Shown here piece by piece: positions 6,869 to 13,250 of a stretch of DNA of 64,000 nt. This DNA comes from Obesumbacterium proteus (lineage in GTDB: Bacteria; Pseudomonadota; Gammaproteobacteria; Enterobacterales; Enterobacteriaceae). The stretch covers positions 1,860,001 through 1,924,000 of the forward strand of contig NZ_CP014608.1 of assembly GCF_001586165.1 (NCBI RefSeq), given 5' to 3'. Numbering within the stretch: position 1 is the stretch's first letter; each line of letters starts with the position of its first letter. A program made the translations under genes and the position numbers. Below the pieces are notes generated by a model. That model was not told the origin of the DNA. It was given only the letters and a program-made list of their open reading frames with translations, and ran no database searches.

Positions 6869-7547
6869 AGGCGAAACGCGCGAAGGGATATACCTCCGCA
6901 TTAACGGAACTGAATATCGAAAGGTTTACGTAGTAGGCGATTTACACGGCTGCCACGGCATGCTGATGACGCACCTCGAAGAGATTGAGTTCGACTTTGA
7001 CGCAGACCTGCTTATCTCAGTTGGTGACCTAATCGACCGTGGTGGGCAGAACGTCGAATGCCTAGACCTGATTACTCAGCCATGGTTTAGAGCTGTACGC
7101 GGTAACCATGAGCAGATGGCTATTCAGGCATTAAACGGCACCGGCAATGTAAATCACTGGCTGGCTAATGGCGGTGGCTGGTTCTTTTACCTCGATTATG
7201 ACCAAGAGGTTCTCGCTAAAGCATTAATCGCATACGCGGAAAGTTTACCGCTAATTATCGAAGTCAATTTCCCCTGCAAGAGCTATGTGATAGCCCATGC
7301 AGACTACCCATCAAACGAATACATATTTGGCAAACGTGTCGATGAGAATGATGTGGTTTGGAATCGAGAGCGGGTGAGTAACGCAATGGACGGGATCGGC
7401 TGCAACATTACCGGTGCGGACGAGTTTATTTTTGGACACACGCCAGCTCGCAGCCCCATGAATTTTTTCAATCAGCGCTATATCGACACAGGTGCGGTGT
7501 TTGGTCACGGCCTGACCGTTATCCAGATAGGAGATAACAATGGCTAA
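6861..7547 (+). CDS. Serine/threonine protein phosphatase (NinI-like)
   Basis: 228 residues with the metallophosphatase motifs in order: GDLHGC near residue 27, GDLIDRGG near 57, GNHE near 83, and conserved histidines in AHADYP and GHTPARS. It matches lambda phosphatase (NinI, 221 residues), a manganese-dependent phosphatase acting on phospho-Ser/Thr/Tyr. ATG 6861 follows AAGGAGAG; a GTG six bases upstream is less likely. Confidence 0.88.
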   Translation: MAKGETREGIYLRINGTEYRKVYVVGDLHGCHGMLMTHLEEIEFDFDADLLISVGDLIDRGGQNVECLDLITQPWFRAVRGNHEQMAIQALNGTGNVNHWLANGGGWFFYLDYDQEVLAKALIAYAESLPLIIEVNFPCKSYVIAHADYPSNEYIFGKRVDENDVVWNRERVSNAMDGIGCNITGADEFIFGHTPARSPMNFFNQRYIDTGAVFGHGLTVIQIGDNNG

Positions 7548-7830
7548 CCTTCGGAAAGAAGCCCAAGGCCGAGAATGCCAAGTGCGTTTACCCGGCATAT
7601 GTAACGGTAACAGCGAGACGGTAGTGCTGGCTCATTTTCGAATGGCTGGATTATGCGGCGTAGGGATGAAGCCTAACGACTTATTCGGCGCTTGGGCATG
7701 CTCTGCATGTCACGATGAAATAGACCGCAGGACAAGGCGCACAGACGCTGGTGAAGCGCATATGGCACACCTTGAGGGAGTAATACGAACTCAGGCCGCG
7801 CTGATTGCAGAGGGAAAGCTAAAACTATGA
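7540..7830 (+). CDS. YbcO-like putative nuclease (DUF1364)
   Basis: 96 residues, the same length as YbcO of E. coli prophage DLP12, with the matching start MANLRKEAQGRECQVR and the block CSACHDEIDRRT. Cysteines at positions 14, 21, 54 and 57 with His58 suggest a zinc-bound HNH/treble-clef-like fold. It overlaps the phosphatase gene by eight bases and RusA by four, placing it in the recombination part of the nin operon. Confidence 0.82.
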   Translation: MANLRKEAQGRECQVRLPGICNGNSETVVLAHFRMAGLCGVGMKPNDLFGAWACSACHDEIDRRTRRTDAGEAHMAHLEGVIRTQAALIAEGKLKL

Positions 7831-8189
7831 AGGAATACCGGCTAACGCTGCCGTACCCGCCGAGCCTAAACACATATTGGCGACACGCAAGGCAACGGCA
7901 CTACATCAGCGAGAAAGGCACAAAATACCGACAAAACATTATCACCATCATCCAGCAACAAAACCTCGATATTAACACCACCTCCAGACTCAAATTCTCA
8001 ATCACCGCCCACGTACCAGACAAACGCCGCCGAGACTTAGACAACCTGCAAAAGGCTGTCTTTGATTCGCTTGTGCATGCTGGATTCATGGAAGACGACG
8101 AGCAGATTGATGATTTCAGGGTGCGGCGCGGTGAGATGGTGAAGGGCGGAAAGCTGGAAGTAGTCATCACCGAACTGGAGGGGATATGA
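7827..8189 (+). CDS. rusA: Holliday junction resolvase RusA
   Basis: 120 residues, the length of E. coli RusA. Asp70, Asp72, Lys76 and Asp91 (DLDNLQKAVFD and FMEDDEQI) match the catalytic set of this family. RusA cuts four-way DNA junctions symmetrically and helps resolve phage recombination and replication intermediates before packaging. It overlaps its neighbours by four bases at each end. Confidence 0.93.
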   Translation: MKEYRLTLPYPPSLNTYWRHARQRHYISEKGTKYRQNIITIIQQQNLDINTTSRLKFSITAHVPDKRRRDLDNLQKAVFDSLVHAGFMEDDEQIDDFRVRRGEMVKGGKLEVVITELEGI

Positions 8190-8389
8190 ATGCCGAAATC
8201 CGAACCATACCCGACATGCTAGTCGATACATACGGCAATCAGAGCGAGCTAGCACGACGGCTGCACATCAACAGAGAAACCATATCCAAATACATTCACG
8301 ACAAAGAGGCCAAGCACCACGCAATAGTGAATGGCGTATTCATGACAGCTCGCGGGGATTGCGGGAAAAATAGGTGGGGTAAGCGATGA
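8186..8389 (+). CDS. ninH: NinH family DNA-binding protein
   Basis: 67 residues with RTIPDMLVDTYGNQSELARR and KYIHDKEAKHHAIVNGV, matching lambda NinH (about 68 residues), a small Fis-like/HTH protein of unclear role. Four-base overlaps connect it to rusA and to the next gene. Confidence 0.83.
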   Translation: MNAEIRTIPDMLVDTYGNQSELARRLHINRETISKYIHDKEAKHHAIVNGVFMTARGDCGKNRWGKR

Positions 8390-9000
8390 GACCAATAGAC
8401 GCGATTTACACACTGCCCATGGTATTTAGACAGGCAGATTTACGACGACTCTGGTGCCGAGGGAAGAAGACCATCACGCCATCACAGCGAGTGTGGACGC
8501 GCTATATGTTGTCGCTCTGGGGCCATTACCTCGGCGGTGATGATGCTCCTTCAGGATGCGTTAACGTAATTGGTCGATTAATGGTTCGTTCAGAGTGGAG
8601 CGAAACACAGTCTGAGCGGATAGTTGAAGTGGTGAACAGTCTTCACAAGCAAGGTTATCGAGGTGAAGAGTTGTTCAAGAAGTCCCGTGAAATTGTGATA
8701 CCAGCATCCTCAGCAAGCAACATCATCGCTCTCGCCAAAGAATCAGATGATGCCGCTTTTGTTGAGTCAGTCATGAAGAAAGCAATTAAGCGTGGAAGCC
8801 TGATCCGCGATGTAGCTATTAAACGATATTGCGATCGCAAATGCCCGCAAGACATTGCACGGATGATTTCATACATCACTGGTGCAGATGTTCAATTTTG
8901 CCGAAAGCGGGTTATCTGGTGTGAAGAGATACTGGAAGAGGAAATGTACTATGCAATGAAGCATGCAATGGAGAAGGAAATACTTCAAAATGCAGCATGA
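8386..9000 (+). CDS. DUF1133 protein at the Q (late antiterminator) position
   Basis: 204 residues beginning MRPIDAIYTLPMVFRQADLR. I recall this pattern (RLWCRGKK, SQRVWTRYMLSLW, GCVNVIGRLMVR) as DUF1133 of lambdoid prophages. It is the last early gene; directly downstream are a promoter-like sequence and a terminator arranged as PR'/tR' are in lambda. No Q gene of the lambda, P22 or phage-21 type is present, so it probably does Q's job. That role is inferred from position; no sequence motif proves it. Confidence 0.65.
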   Translation: MRPIDAIYTLPMVFRQADLRRLWCRGKKTITPSQRVWTRYMLSLWGHYLGGDDAPSGCVNVIGRLMVRSEWSETQSERIVEVVNSLHKQGYRGEELFKKSREIVIPASSASNIIALAKESDDAAFVESVMKKAIKRGSLIRDVAIKRYCDRKCPQDIARMISYITGADVQFCRKRVIWCEEILEEEMYYAMKHAMEKEILQNAA

Positions 9001-9022
9001 GTAAAAATATTTTCTATTTCTC

Positions 9023-9050
9023 TTGATTTTGGGAAATGAAAGTGTATATT
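9023..9050 (+). promoter_or_regulatory. Late promoter PR' candidate
   Basis: -35 TTGATT (9023-9028) and -10 TATATT (9045-9050) with a 16-base spacer lie just after the Q-position gene. A terminator follows within 50 bases (9097-9125), the expected arrangement for an antiterminated late operon. Confidence 0.65.
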
Positions 9051-9096
9051 TTAGTGCATGCTCGGGAGCAAAAGTGAAAGAGCGCAGTAACAAAGA

Positions 9097-9125
9097 AAAG
9101 GCTAGCTTAATCGCTGGCCTTTTTG
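9097..9125 (+). terminator. tR'-like terminator
   Basis: Stem GGCTAGC (9100-9106) pairs with GCTGGCC (9113-9119) with one wobble, then TTTTT. It would stop the late transcript a short way past PR' unless antitermination acts. Confidence 0.75.
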
Positions 9126-9232
9126 CTTTCTGGATAACCGGTGCGACGCCAGAAAAACAATCGCACAGTGGGTAAGTTCGTCTCATTGACTGCTATCACC
9201 ACCTAACCGGCTGGAAGGTCGGTATCAATTTC

Positions 9233-9260
9233 AAGCCTCGCCACTGTGCGGGGCTTTCTT
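9233..9260 (+). terminator. Second terminator in the late leader
   Basis: GCCTCGC (9235-9241) pairs with GCGGGGC (9248-9254), followed by TTTCTT. Together with the hairpin at 9097 it makes a tandem terminator ahead of the lysis genes. The stretch 9130-9380 has no gene. Confidence 0.6.
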
Positions 9261-9380
9261 GCATTTAGCGTCATCCAAAACCAACCAACCGCACTCACAC
9301 ATTCCTTGTCTGGCATGGATACGGGTGACGCTATTCCCTAATTAATTACACAGCGCCTAACCCTACGGGGAGGTGAGACG

Positions 9381-9596
9381 ATGCTACGTATGGACAAAAT
9401 CACAACAGGTATTTCCTACGGAGCGTCAGGCGGTAGCGCCTTATTCTGGCTTAAACAACTCCTTGATGGCTTCTCACCTGAACAGTGGGCAGCGTTTGGC
9501 GTTCTTGGAAGCCTGCTATTTGGCCTCCTGACGTTTCTAGCGAATCTCTACTTCAAGGTAAAAGAAGACCGGCGCAAAGCCTCAAGGGGTGAGTAA
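9381..9596 (+). CDS. S21-type pinholin with dual start
   Basis: 71 residues, the same length and architecture as phage 21 S: MLRMDKITTGISYG, then two transmembrane segments (about residues 10-28 and 36-58) and the charged tail LYFKVKEDRRKASRGE. ATG codons at residues 1 and 4 flank one arginine, mirroring the S21 dual start that yields a 71-residue antiholin and a 68-residue holin. Pinholins depolarise the membrane and release the SAR endolysin encoded next. The stop overlaps the endolysin ATG. Confidence 0.9.
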   Translation: MLRMDKITTGISYGASGGSALFWLKQLLDGFSPEQWAAFGVLGSLLFGLLTFLANLYFKVKEDRRKASRGE

Positions 9597-10139
9597 TGAA
9601 TCCATCCCTGAGAAATAAATTAAGCGCGGCAATGATTACCCTCATCGTATCAGGTGCATCGGCTCCGGTATTGCTTGACCAGTTTCTCAATGAGAAAGAA
9701 GGAAACAGTCTAACAGCGTACCGAGATGGCGGTGGAGTCTGGACGATATGCCGTGGTGCAACGATGGTTGATGGTAAGCCAGTCGTTCAGGGAATGAAGT
9801 TAACGCAGCCCAAATGCGACCAAGTAAACGCCATAGAACGCGACAAGGCATTAGCTTGGGTAGAGCGGAATATTCACGTCCCCCCTTACCGAACCACAGA
9901 AAGCAGGCATTGCATCATTCTGTCCTTACAACATTGGCCCCGGTAAATGTTTCCCTTCAACGTTCTATAAGCGACTTAATTCAGGCGATCGGAAAGGTGC
10001 TTGTGAGGCAATCCGTTGGTGGATTAAAGATGGTGGACGTGACTGCCGACTGACAAAAGGCCAAAAGAATGGCTGTTATGGTCAAGTGGAGAGACGTGAT
10101 CAGGAAAGTGCGCTGGCGTGCTGGGGATTGGATGAATGA
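9596..10139 (+). pseudogene. SAR endolysin (R21/P22-type lysozyme), broken by +1 frameshift
   Basis: The first frame encodes an N-terminal signal-anchor-release helix (residues 9-28) and the lysozyme catalytic triad Glu35-Asp44-Thr50 (E-x8-D-x5-T), as in phage 21 R. At a run of six cytosines (9880-9885) the frame goes wrong and stops at 9946. Removing one C restores continuous homology (LTEPQKAGIASF, then CFPSTFYKRL, to CWGLDE) up to the stop at 10139, giving 180 residues. Either the gene is inactive or the run is a sequencing error. The Rz start overlaps the restored C-terminus, showing that this end is ancestral. Confidence 0.85.
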
Positions 10140-10585
10140 GCAAGTTAACCACCGCGTTACTTTCGATCATCATCGCTCTACTAGTTGGCATGTGGTACAC
10201 GACAAGCCAGATGCAGTCGCTAAACACCCAACTGAAAGAAATCACTCAGGTATCCAATCAGCAGAAAGCAGACCTCGAAAACATCCAGCGGCAACGAGTA
10301 CAGGCCGCCGAGCTCGATATCAAAGTCACTCAGGAATTAGCTAATGCAAAAAGTGAAATTGAAACTCTTCGTGTTGGCCTTAACACTGGCACTAAGCGGC
10401 TGCGCATCGCGGCCAGTTGTCCAAAGCTGCCCGAAACCACCGCCGCCACCGGCAAGCCTGATGCAACCAGCCCCCGATATGATGCAGAGTTTGAACGCAA
10501 TTATCTCAGTCTCGTCGAACGAATCAAACAATCCGAAACAATGATTAACGGGTTACAGAGTTATATCCGCACACAGTGCCAATAG
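10136..10585 (+). CDS. Rz: Spanin inner-membrane subunit Rz
   Basis: 149 residues with one N-terminal membrane anchor (about residues 4-22) and a long periplasmic coiled coil rich in Gln/Lys/Glu, typical of i-spanins. The Rz1 gene is embedded in its +1 frame. The Rz-Rz1 complex fuses inner and outer membranes in the last step of lysis. It starts four bases before the end of the endolysin reading frame. Confidence 0.87.
   Translation: MSKLTTALLSIIIALLVGMWYTTSQMQSLNTQLKEITQVSNQQKADLENIQRQRVQAAELDIKVTQELANAKSEIETLRVGLNTGTKRLRIAASCPKLPETTAATGKPDATSPRYDAEFERNYLSLVERIKQSETMINGLQSYIRTQCQ
10344..10544 (+). CDS. Rz1: Spanin outer-membrane lipoprotein Rz1, nested in Rz
   Basis: A 66-residue frame wholly inside Rz. 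It has a lipoprotein signal with lipobox LSGC (Cys20) and the proline-rich segment CPKPPPPPASLMQP that defines o-spanins. The nested arrangement is the lambda Rz/Rz1 layout. The mature lipoprotein (about 47 residues) would meet the Rz C-terminus across the periplasm. Confidence 0.87.
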   Translation: MQKVKLKLFVLALTLALSGCASRPVVQSCPKPPPPPASLMQPAPDMMQSLNAIISVSSNESNNPKQ

Positions 10586-10586
10586 A

Positions 10587-10609
10587 GCCTCACTTCGGTG
10601 GGGCTTTTT
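10587..10609 (+). terminator. Terminator after the lysis cassette (twin copy 1)
   Basis: GCCTCAC-TTCG-GTGGGGC followed by TTTTTA. The same hairpin sequence recurs at 10948-10971, so the two copies bracket the Acb2-like gene and a mini-ORF. Confidence 0.8.
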
Positions 10610-10627
10610 ACATTCAGAGGAAATAAA

Positions 10628-10816
10628 ATGGCTGCACCAATCATGAAGTATTTCGCATATGAACATCTTCCAGCTCATCTACAGGAAGTTAGCAAGCCAA
10701 TCGGCGAGCTAGCAAAACTGATGGATGAGTCATTGGCTGATGGTGCTGAAAAATCAGCAGGTCTGCGCAAATTACTTGAAGCTAAAGATGCTCTGGTTCG
10801 CGCTAAGCTCGGCTAG
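10628..10816 (+). CDS. Acb2/Tad1-like hairpin protein, candidate anti-CBASS sponge
   Basis: 62 residues: MKYFAYEHLPAHLQEVSKPI, then GAEKSAGLRKLLEAKDALVRAKL. I recognise this pattern from small prophage proteins annotated with the Acb2/Tad1 hairpin domain. Acb2 proteins bind cyclic di- and trinucleotides and block CBASS signalling. The start is set by AGAGGAAATAAA before ATG 10628. It stands alone between lysis and terminase genes, flanked by identical terminators, a place where lambdoid phages keep accessory genes. Ligand binding is inferred from the family pattern only. Confidence 0.65.
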   Translation: MAAPIMKYFAYEHLPAHLQEVSKPIGELAKLMDESLADGAEKSAGLRKLLEAKDALVRAKLG

Positions 10817-10867
10817 GAATTACAGATCTATACCCACGCCCAGTACTTAAAATAATAGGAGGTGACC

Positions 10868-10948
10868 ATGCGGGAAGAAGAGCTAAAAAGGCTTGAACCC
10901 TTAAATCTCCTGATTTATCAGGGTAAAGCATCCGTTACCACTTTATAG
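10868..10948 (+). CDS. 26-residue mini-ORF with strong ribosome site
   Basis: ATG 10868 is preceded by AGGAGGTGA at good spacing. The frame encodes MREEELKRLEPLNLL and ends on the first base of the terminator hairpin at 10948. The unusually strong Shine-Dalgarno and the abutting terminator suggest that it is translated, but there is no homology to support a function. Confidence 0.4.
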   Translation: MREEELKRLEPLNLLIYQGKASVTTL

Positions 10949-10971
10949 CCTCACTTCGGTGGGGCTTTTTT
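10948..10971 (+). terminator. Terminator (twin copy 2)
   Basis: Same stem and loop as at 10587 (GCCTCAC-TTCG-GTGGGGC) with a longer T tract. It closes the small accessory cassette. Confidence 0.8.
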
Positions 10972-11020
10972 ACAACTGAAGTAAACCATCAGCGCCACGC
11001 TCGGCGCAATTCTACCGTAG

Positions 11021-11101
11021 AACCTTTCAGGATAAGCCTTGAGGAGATCAGCAGTGGTCTGATGAACCCTCTACGGGCTGGTTCTTCCTGAGCGCAAGGT
11101 T
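11021..11101 (+). ncRNA. Multi-branch structured RNA candidate before the KilA-N gene
   Basis: Nested complementary segments predict a junction: AACCTT (11021-11026) with AAGGTT (11096-11101), TCAGG (11027-11031) with CCTGA (11087-11091), and inside these two hairpins, ATCAG/CTGAT (11047-11063) and GAACC/GGTTC (11064-11084). The KilA-N start follows 22 bases later. It could be a 5'-UTR regulator or a small RNA. No matching Rfam family comes to mind. Confidence 0.45.
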
Positions 11102-11122
11102 TATCACTAAAAGGAAGTCATC

Positions 11123-11665
11123 ATGCAATATCCAACGAATATTGTTATCGAAAATATGCCAGTTCGAAATACAGAATTTGGTACTTACAATCTTAATGAT
11201 TTACACAAGGCGGCAGTGGCGGCTAAGAAGGCCAAGCTTTGGCAAAAGCCAAGTAAGTTCCTTAAAGCAGATGGTATCAAGGGTTATGTCGATGAAGTGA
11301 CCAAGGAGCTAAAAAGCACCTTGGAACAAAATCAAATACTTAGAACCATTCATGGAGGCTCCGAGCGAGGTACGTGGGCGCATGAGCTTATTGCTCTCAG
11401 ATACGCAGCTTGGTTATCTCCAGCATTTGAATTGAAGGTATATCAAACATTCAGAAGCGTGATATTAGGGCAGGTTAGTAAGTTTGCTCAGGCAAACCTG
11501 CTAGAGCTTAAATATCAGTCTAAAAAGCGTCGCGTGAGTACTGCCGCCAGAATAATGAACAAATGGGGTGTTGGTGGTGAGAAAAACCAATTGGAGTCTC
11601 AGCGTAAATTACTAGCTGAAGAGATTCAGGTTACGATCCCCGGTCTGCCGGAGGGAAAGCCATGA
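11123..11665 (+). CDS. KilA-N domain protein
   Basis: 180 residues. Residues ~10-115 carry a KilA-N type domain (YNLNDLHKAA, WQKPSKFLKADGIKGYV, then GTWAHELIALRYAAWLSPAFELKVYQ). The C-terminal third is basic. KilA-N proteins are DNA-binding and often serve as phage antirepressors or anti-host factors. AAAGGAAGT precedes the ATG. A structured leader (11021-11101) suggests post-transcriptional control. The antirepressor role is inferred from the domain. Confidence 0.8.
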   Translation: MQYPTNIVIENMPVRNTEFGTYNLNDLHKAAVAAKKAKLWQKPSKFLKADGIKGYVDEVTKELKSTLEQNQILRTIHGGSERGTWAHELIALRYAAWLSPAFELKVYQTFRSVILGQVSKFAQANLLELKYQSKKRRVSTAARIMNKWGVGGEKNQLESQRKLLAEEIQVTIPGLPEGKP

Positions 11666-12066
11666 TGAGTAATGAAACCTCATGTGATTTCTTCTGCTCT
11701 CGCGTGGCAGAGGCTTATTTGCTTCATCTAATGGCATTATGGCGTCGTCCAATCTACCGATATGAAACTGGGGATATTGAAGTAAGCGACTCATTCTTAT
11801 GGGGTCTACTCGACGGATATCCAAAAGACCGAATGACAAGTAGCTATAGAGCAAAGTTTTACTCAAAGCTCCTGAAAAAATTTGATCCCACTCCAGCCAA
11901 AGGCGCAGTGATATGCGGCGGTAAAGTTCCAGAGCTAAGCAAGCGCGGCATAAAATATATGAACGCCTTAGTTCATGGATTTGGCGACATGCTAGAAGAT
12001 ATTGGCGACAGGGATGAATATGGGCTGCTAACGATACCCAAAGGTGAGCTCAATGACCAAATCTGA
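11662..12066 (+). CDS. Hypothetical phage protein downstream of KilA-N
   Basis: A 134-residue protein (MMSNETSCDFFCSRVAEAYL) starting four bases before the KilA-N stop (ATGA overlap), so the pair is probably co-translated. It has a mixed composition and no membrane segment. I recognise no family. Confidence 0.55.
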   Translation: MMSNETSCDFFCSRVAEAYLLHLMALWRRPIYRYETGDIEVSDSFLWGLLDGYPKDRMTSSYRAKFYSKLLKKFDPTPAKGAVICGGKVPELSKRGIKYMNALVHGFGDMLEDIGDRDEYGLLTIPKGELNDQI

Positions 12067-12238
12067 ATACAACCGTATTGATTACATAGAAGAGGTCATG
12101 GGGAACGCATTTGATCTTCTCGACACGGGAAGGGTGGCAGCGGCTAAGGAAATTATTCGCGCAGTAAATCTTCAATTACGAGTGCTAAAGCGCACAGGCG
12201 AAAAGCGATACGGTAATCCAAGTAAAGCGGAAGAATGA
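12053..12238 (+). CDS. Small helical phage protein
   Basis: 61 residues (MTKSEYNRIDYIEEVMGNAF) overlapping the upstream gene by 14 bases, with AAAGGTGAG before ATG 12053. Predicted to be almost entirely helical, with a basic C-terminus. No family recognised. It is the last gene before the structured stretch preceding the terminase. Confidence 0.5.
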   Translation: MTKSEYNRIDYIEEVMGNAFDLLDTGRVAAAKEIIRAVNLQLRVLKRTGEKRYGNPSKAEE

Positions 12239-12243
12239 AGTCA

Positions 12244-12478
12244 GTTAGCACCTCTGCGAAGCGGGGCGAGTCTGGCTAACCAAATCAAATTGCGTAGGGT
12301 TGTCGCAGCATCTCTGTATTAGCAATAACCGGTGCCTCTCCTAGCCGCTAGCGTACAGAGACATCAATAACGACCAATGCCGAGCGAATACCACTCGCTC
12401 TCATGGCGGTTACATGAACCGTGGCAGAAGAATCATGGAGCAATACAGTGTGTTTTCACTGAGAGCACACGATATTGC
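12244..12478 (+). ncRNA. Chain of hairpins upstream of terminase: structured RNA or packaging-site candidate
   Basis: The 299-base gap before the next gene holds successive inverted repeats: GTTAGC/GCTAAC (12244-12280, with an inner CCTCTGC-GAA-GCGGGG-type hairpin), CTCTGTA/TACAGAG (12312-12360), GAGCGA/TCGCTC (12382-12400), CGGTT/AACCG (12407-12421), and GCAATA/TATTGC (12440-12478) enclosing CAGTG/CACTG. No convincing frame covers it. The place just before terS is also where cos or pac sites occur. Confidence 0.5.
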
Positions 12479-12537
12479 AGCATAAGTTCACATGGCGCCC
12501 GAGGGCGGATGCTCACAAATTAGAGGAATGTTCGCCA

Positions 12538-12732
12538 ATGGCTGATAAATACAACGTCAAAGCAACAAAGAAAGACGGAACCACATACGAAGGCATCATG
12601 ACAACAAAAGAACCAAGACTGGTTAACGGTCTGTTTGCTATTGCAGGACATGACGGCTCATGGACATACATTCAGCCTGATGAGTTGAGTGAGATCACAT
12701 TCAAGCCGGTAGTGGAAGAAACTCAGGAGTAA
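12538..12732 (+). CDS. Small conserved phage protein before terminase
   Basis: 64 residues (MADKYNVKATKKDGTTYEGI) with a beta-rich, SH3-like look (GLFAIAGHDGSWTYI). AGAGGAA precedes ATG 12538; an upstream in-frame start has no ribosome site. The stop lies two bases before terS. Function unknown. Confidence 0.6.
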   Translation: MADKYNVKATKKDGTTYEGIMTTKEPRLVNGLFAIAGHDGSWTYIQPDELSEITFKPVVEETQE

Positions 12733-12734
12733 TT

Positions 12735-13247
12735 ATGGCGCTCAACGACAAACAAGAAATGTTTTGTCGCGAGTACCTCGTTGATTTGAACGCAACACAA
12801 GCGGCCATTCGTGCGGGGTACAGTGAGAAAACTGCCCGAGCAACTGGTTGTGAAAACCTAACAAAACCAAACATTGCCGAACGTATTATTCAGCTTAAGC
12901 AGGAGCGTAACGAGCAGGTTGGCATTGATGCTGCTTACGTTCTAAAACGCCTTGCTGAAATTGATCAGATGGACGTAGCTGACATTCTGCTTGAAAACGG
13001 TGAGCTAAAGCCGATTAAAGATTGGCCCAAGGTATGGAGAACCACTCTTTCAGGGATTGACGTGGTTGAGTCATCCGGCGATGTGCCTTCTCTGCTTAAG
13101 AAAATCAAATGGCCTGATAAAGTGAAGAACCTCGAATTGTTAGGCAAGCATATCAGCGTTCAGGCCTTCTCCGATAAGTTAGAAACTAAACACTCCATTG
13201 ATGACGAGATGGCTGAGCTTCTGCGGGAGATATCATCAGAGGCGTGA
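12735..13247 (+). CDS. terS: Terminase small subunit
   Basis: 170 residues of the Terminase_2 type: the N-terminal HTH MALNDKQEMFCREYLVDLNATQ, AAIRAGYSEKTAR, then a coiled central region and the LLGKHI block near residue 135. TerS recognises the packaging site and regulates TerL. CAGGAG lies before the ATG, and terL follows after 3 bases. Confidence 0.92.
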   Translation: MALNDKQEMFCREYLVDLNATQAAIRAGYSEKTARATGCENLTKPNIAERIIQLKQERNEQVGIDAAYVLKRLAEIDQMDVADILLENGELKPIKDWPKVWRTTLSGIDVVESSGDVPSLLKKIKWPDKVKNLELLGKHISVQAFSDKLETKHSIDDEMAELLREISSEA

Positions 13248-13250
13248 TCA

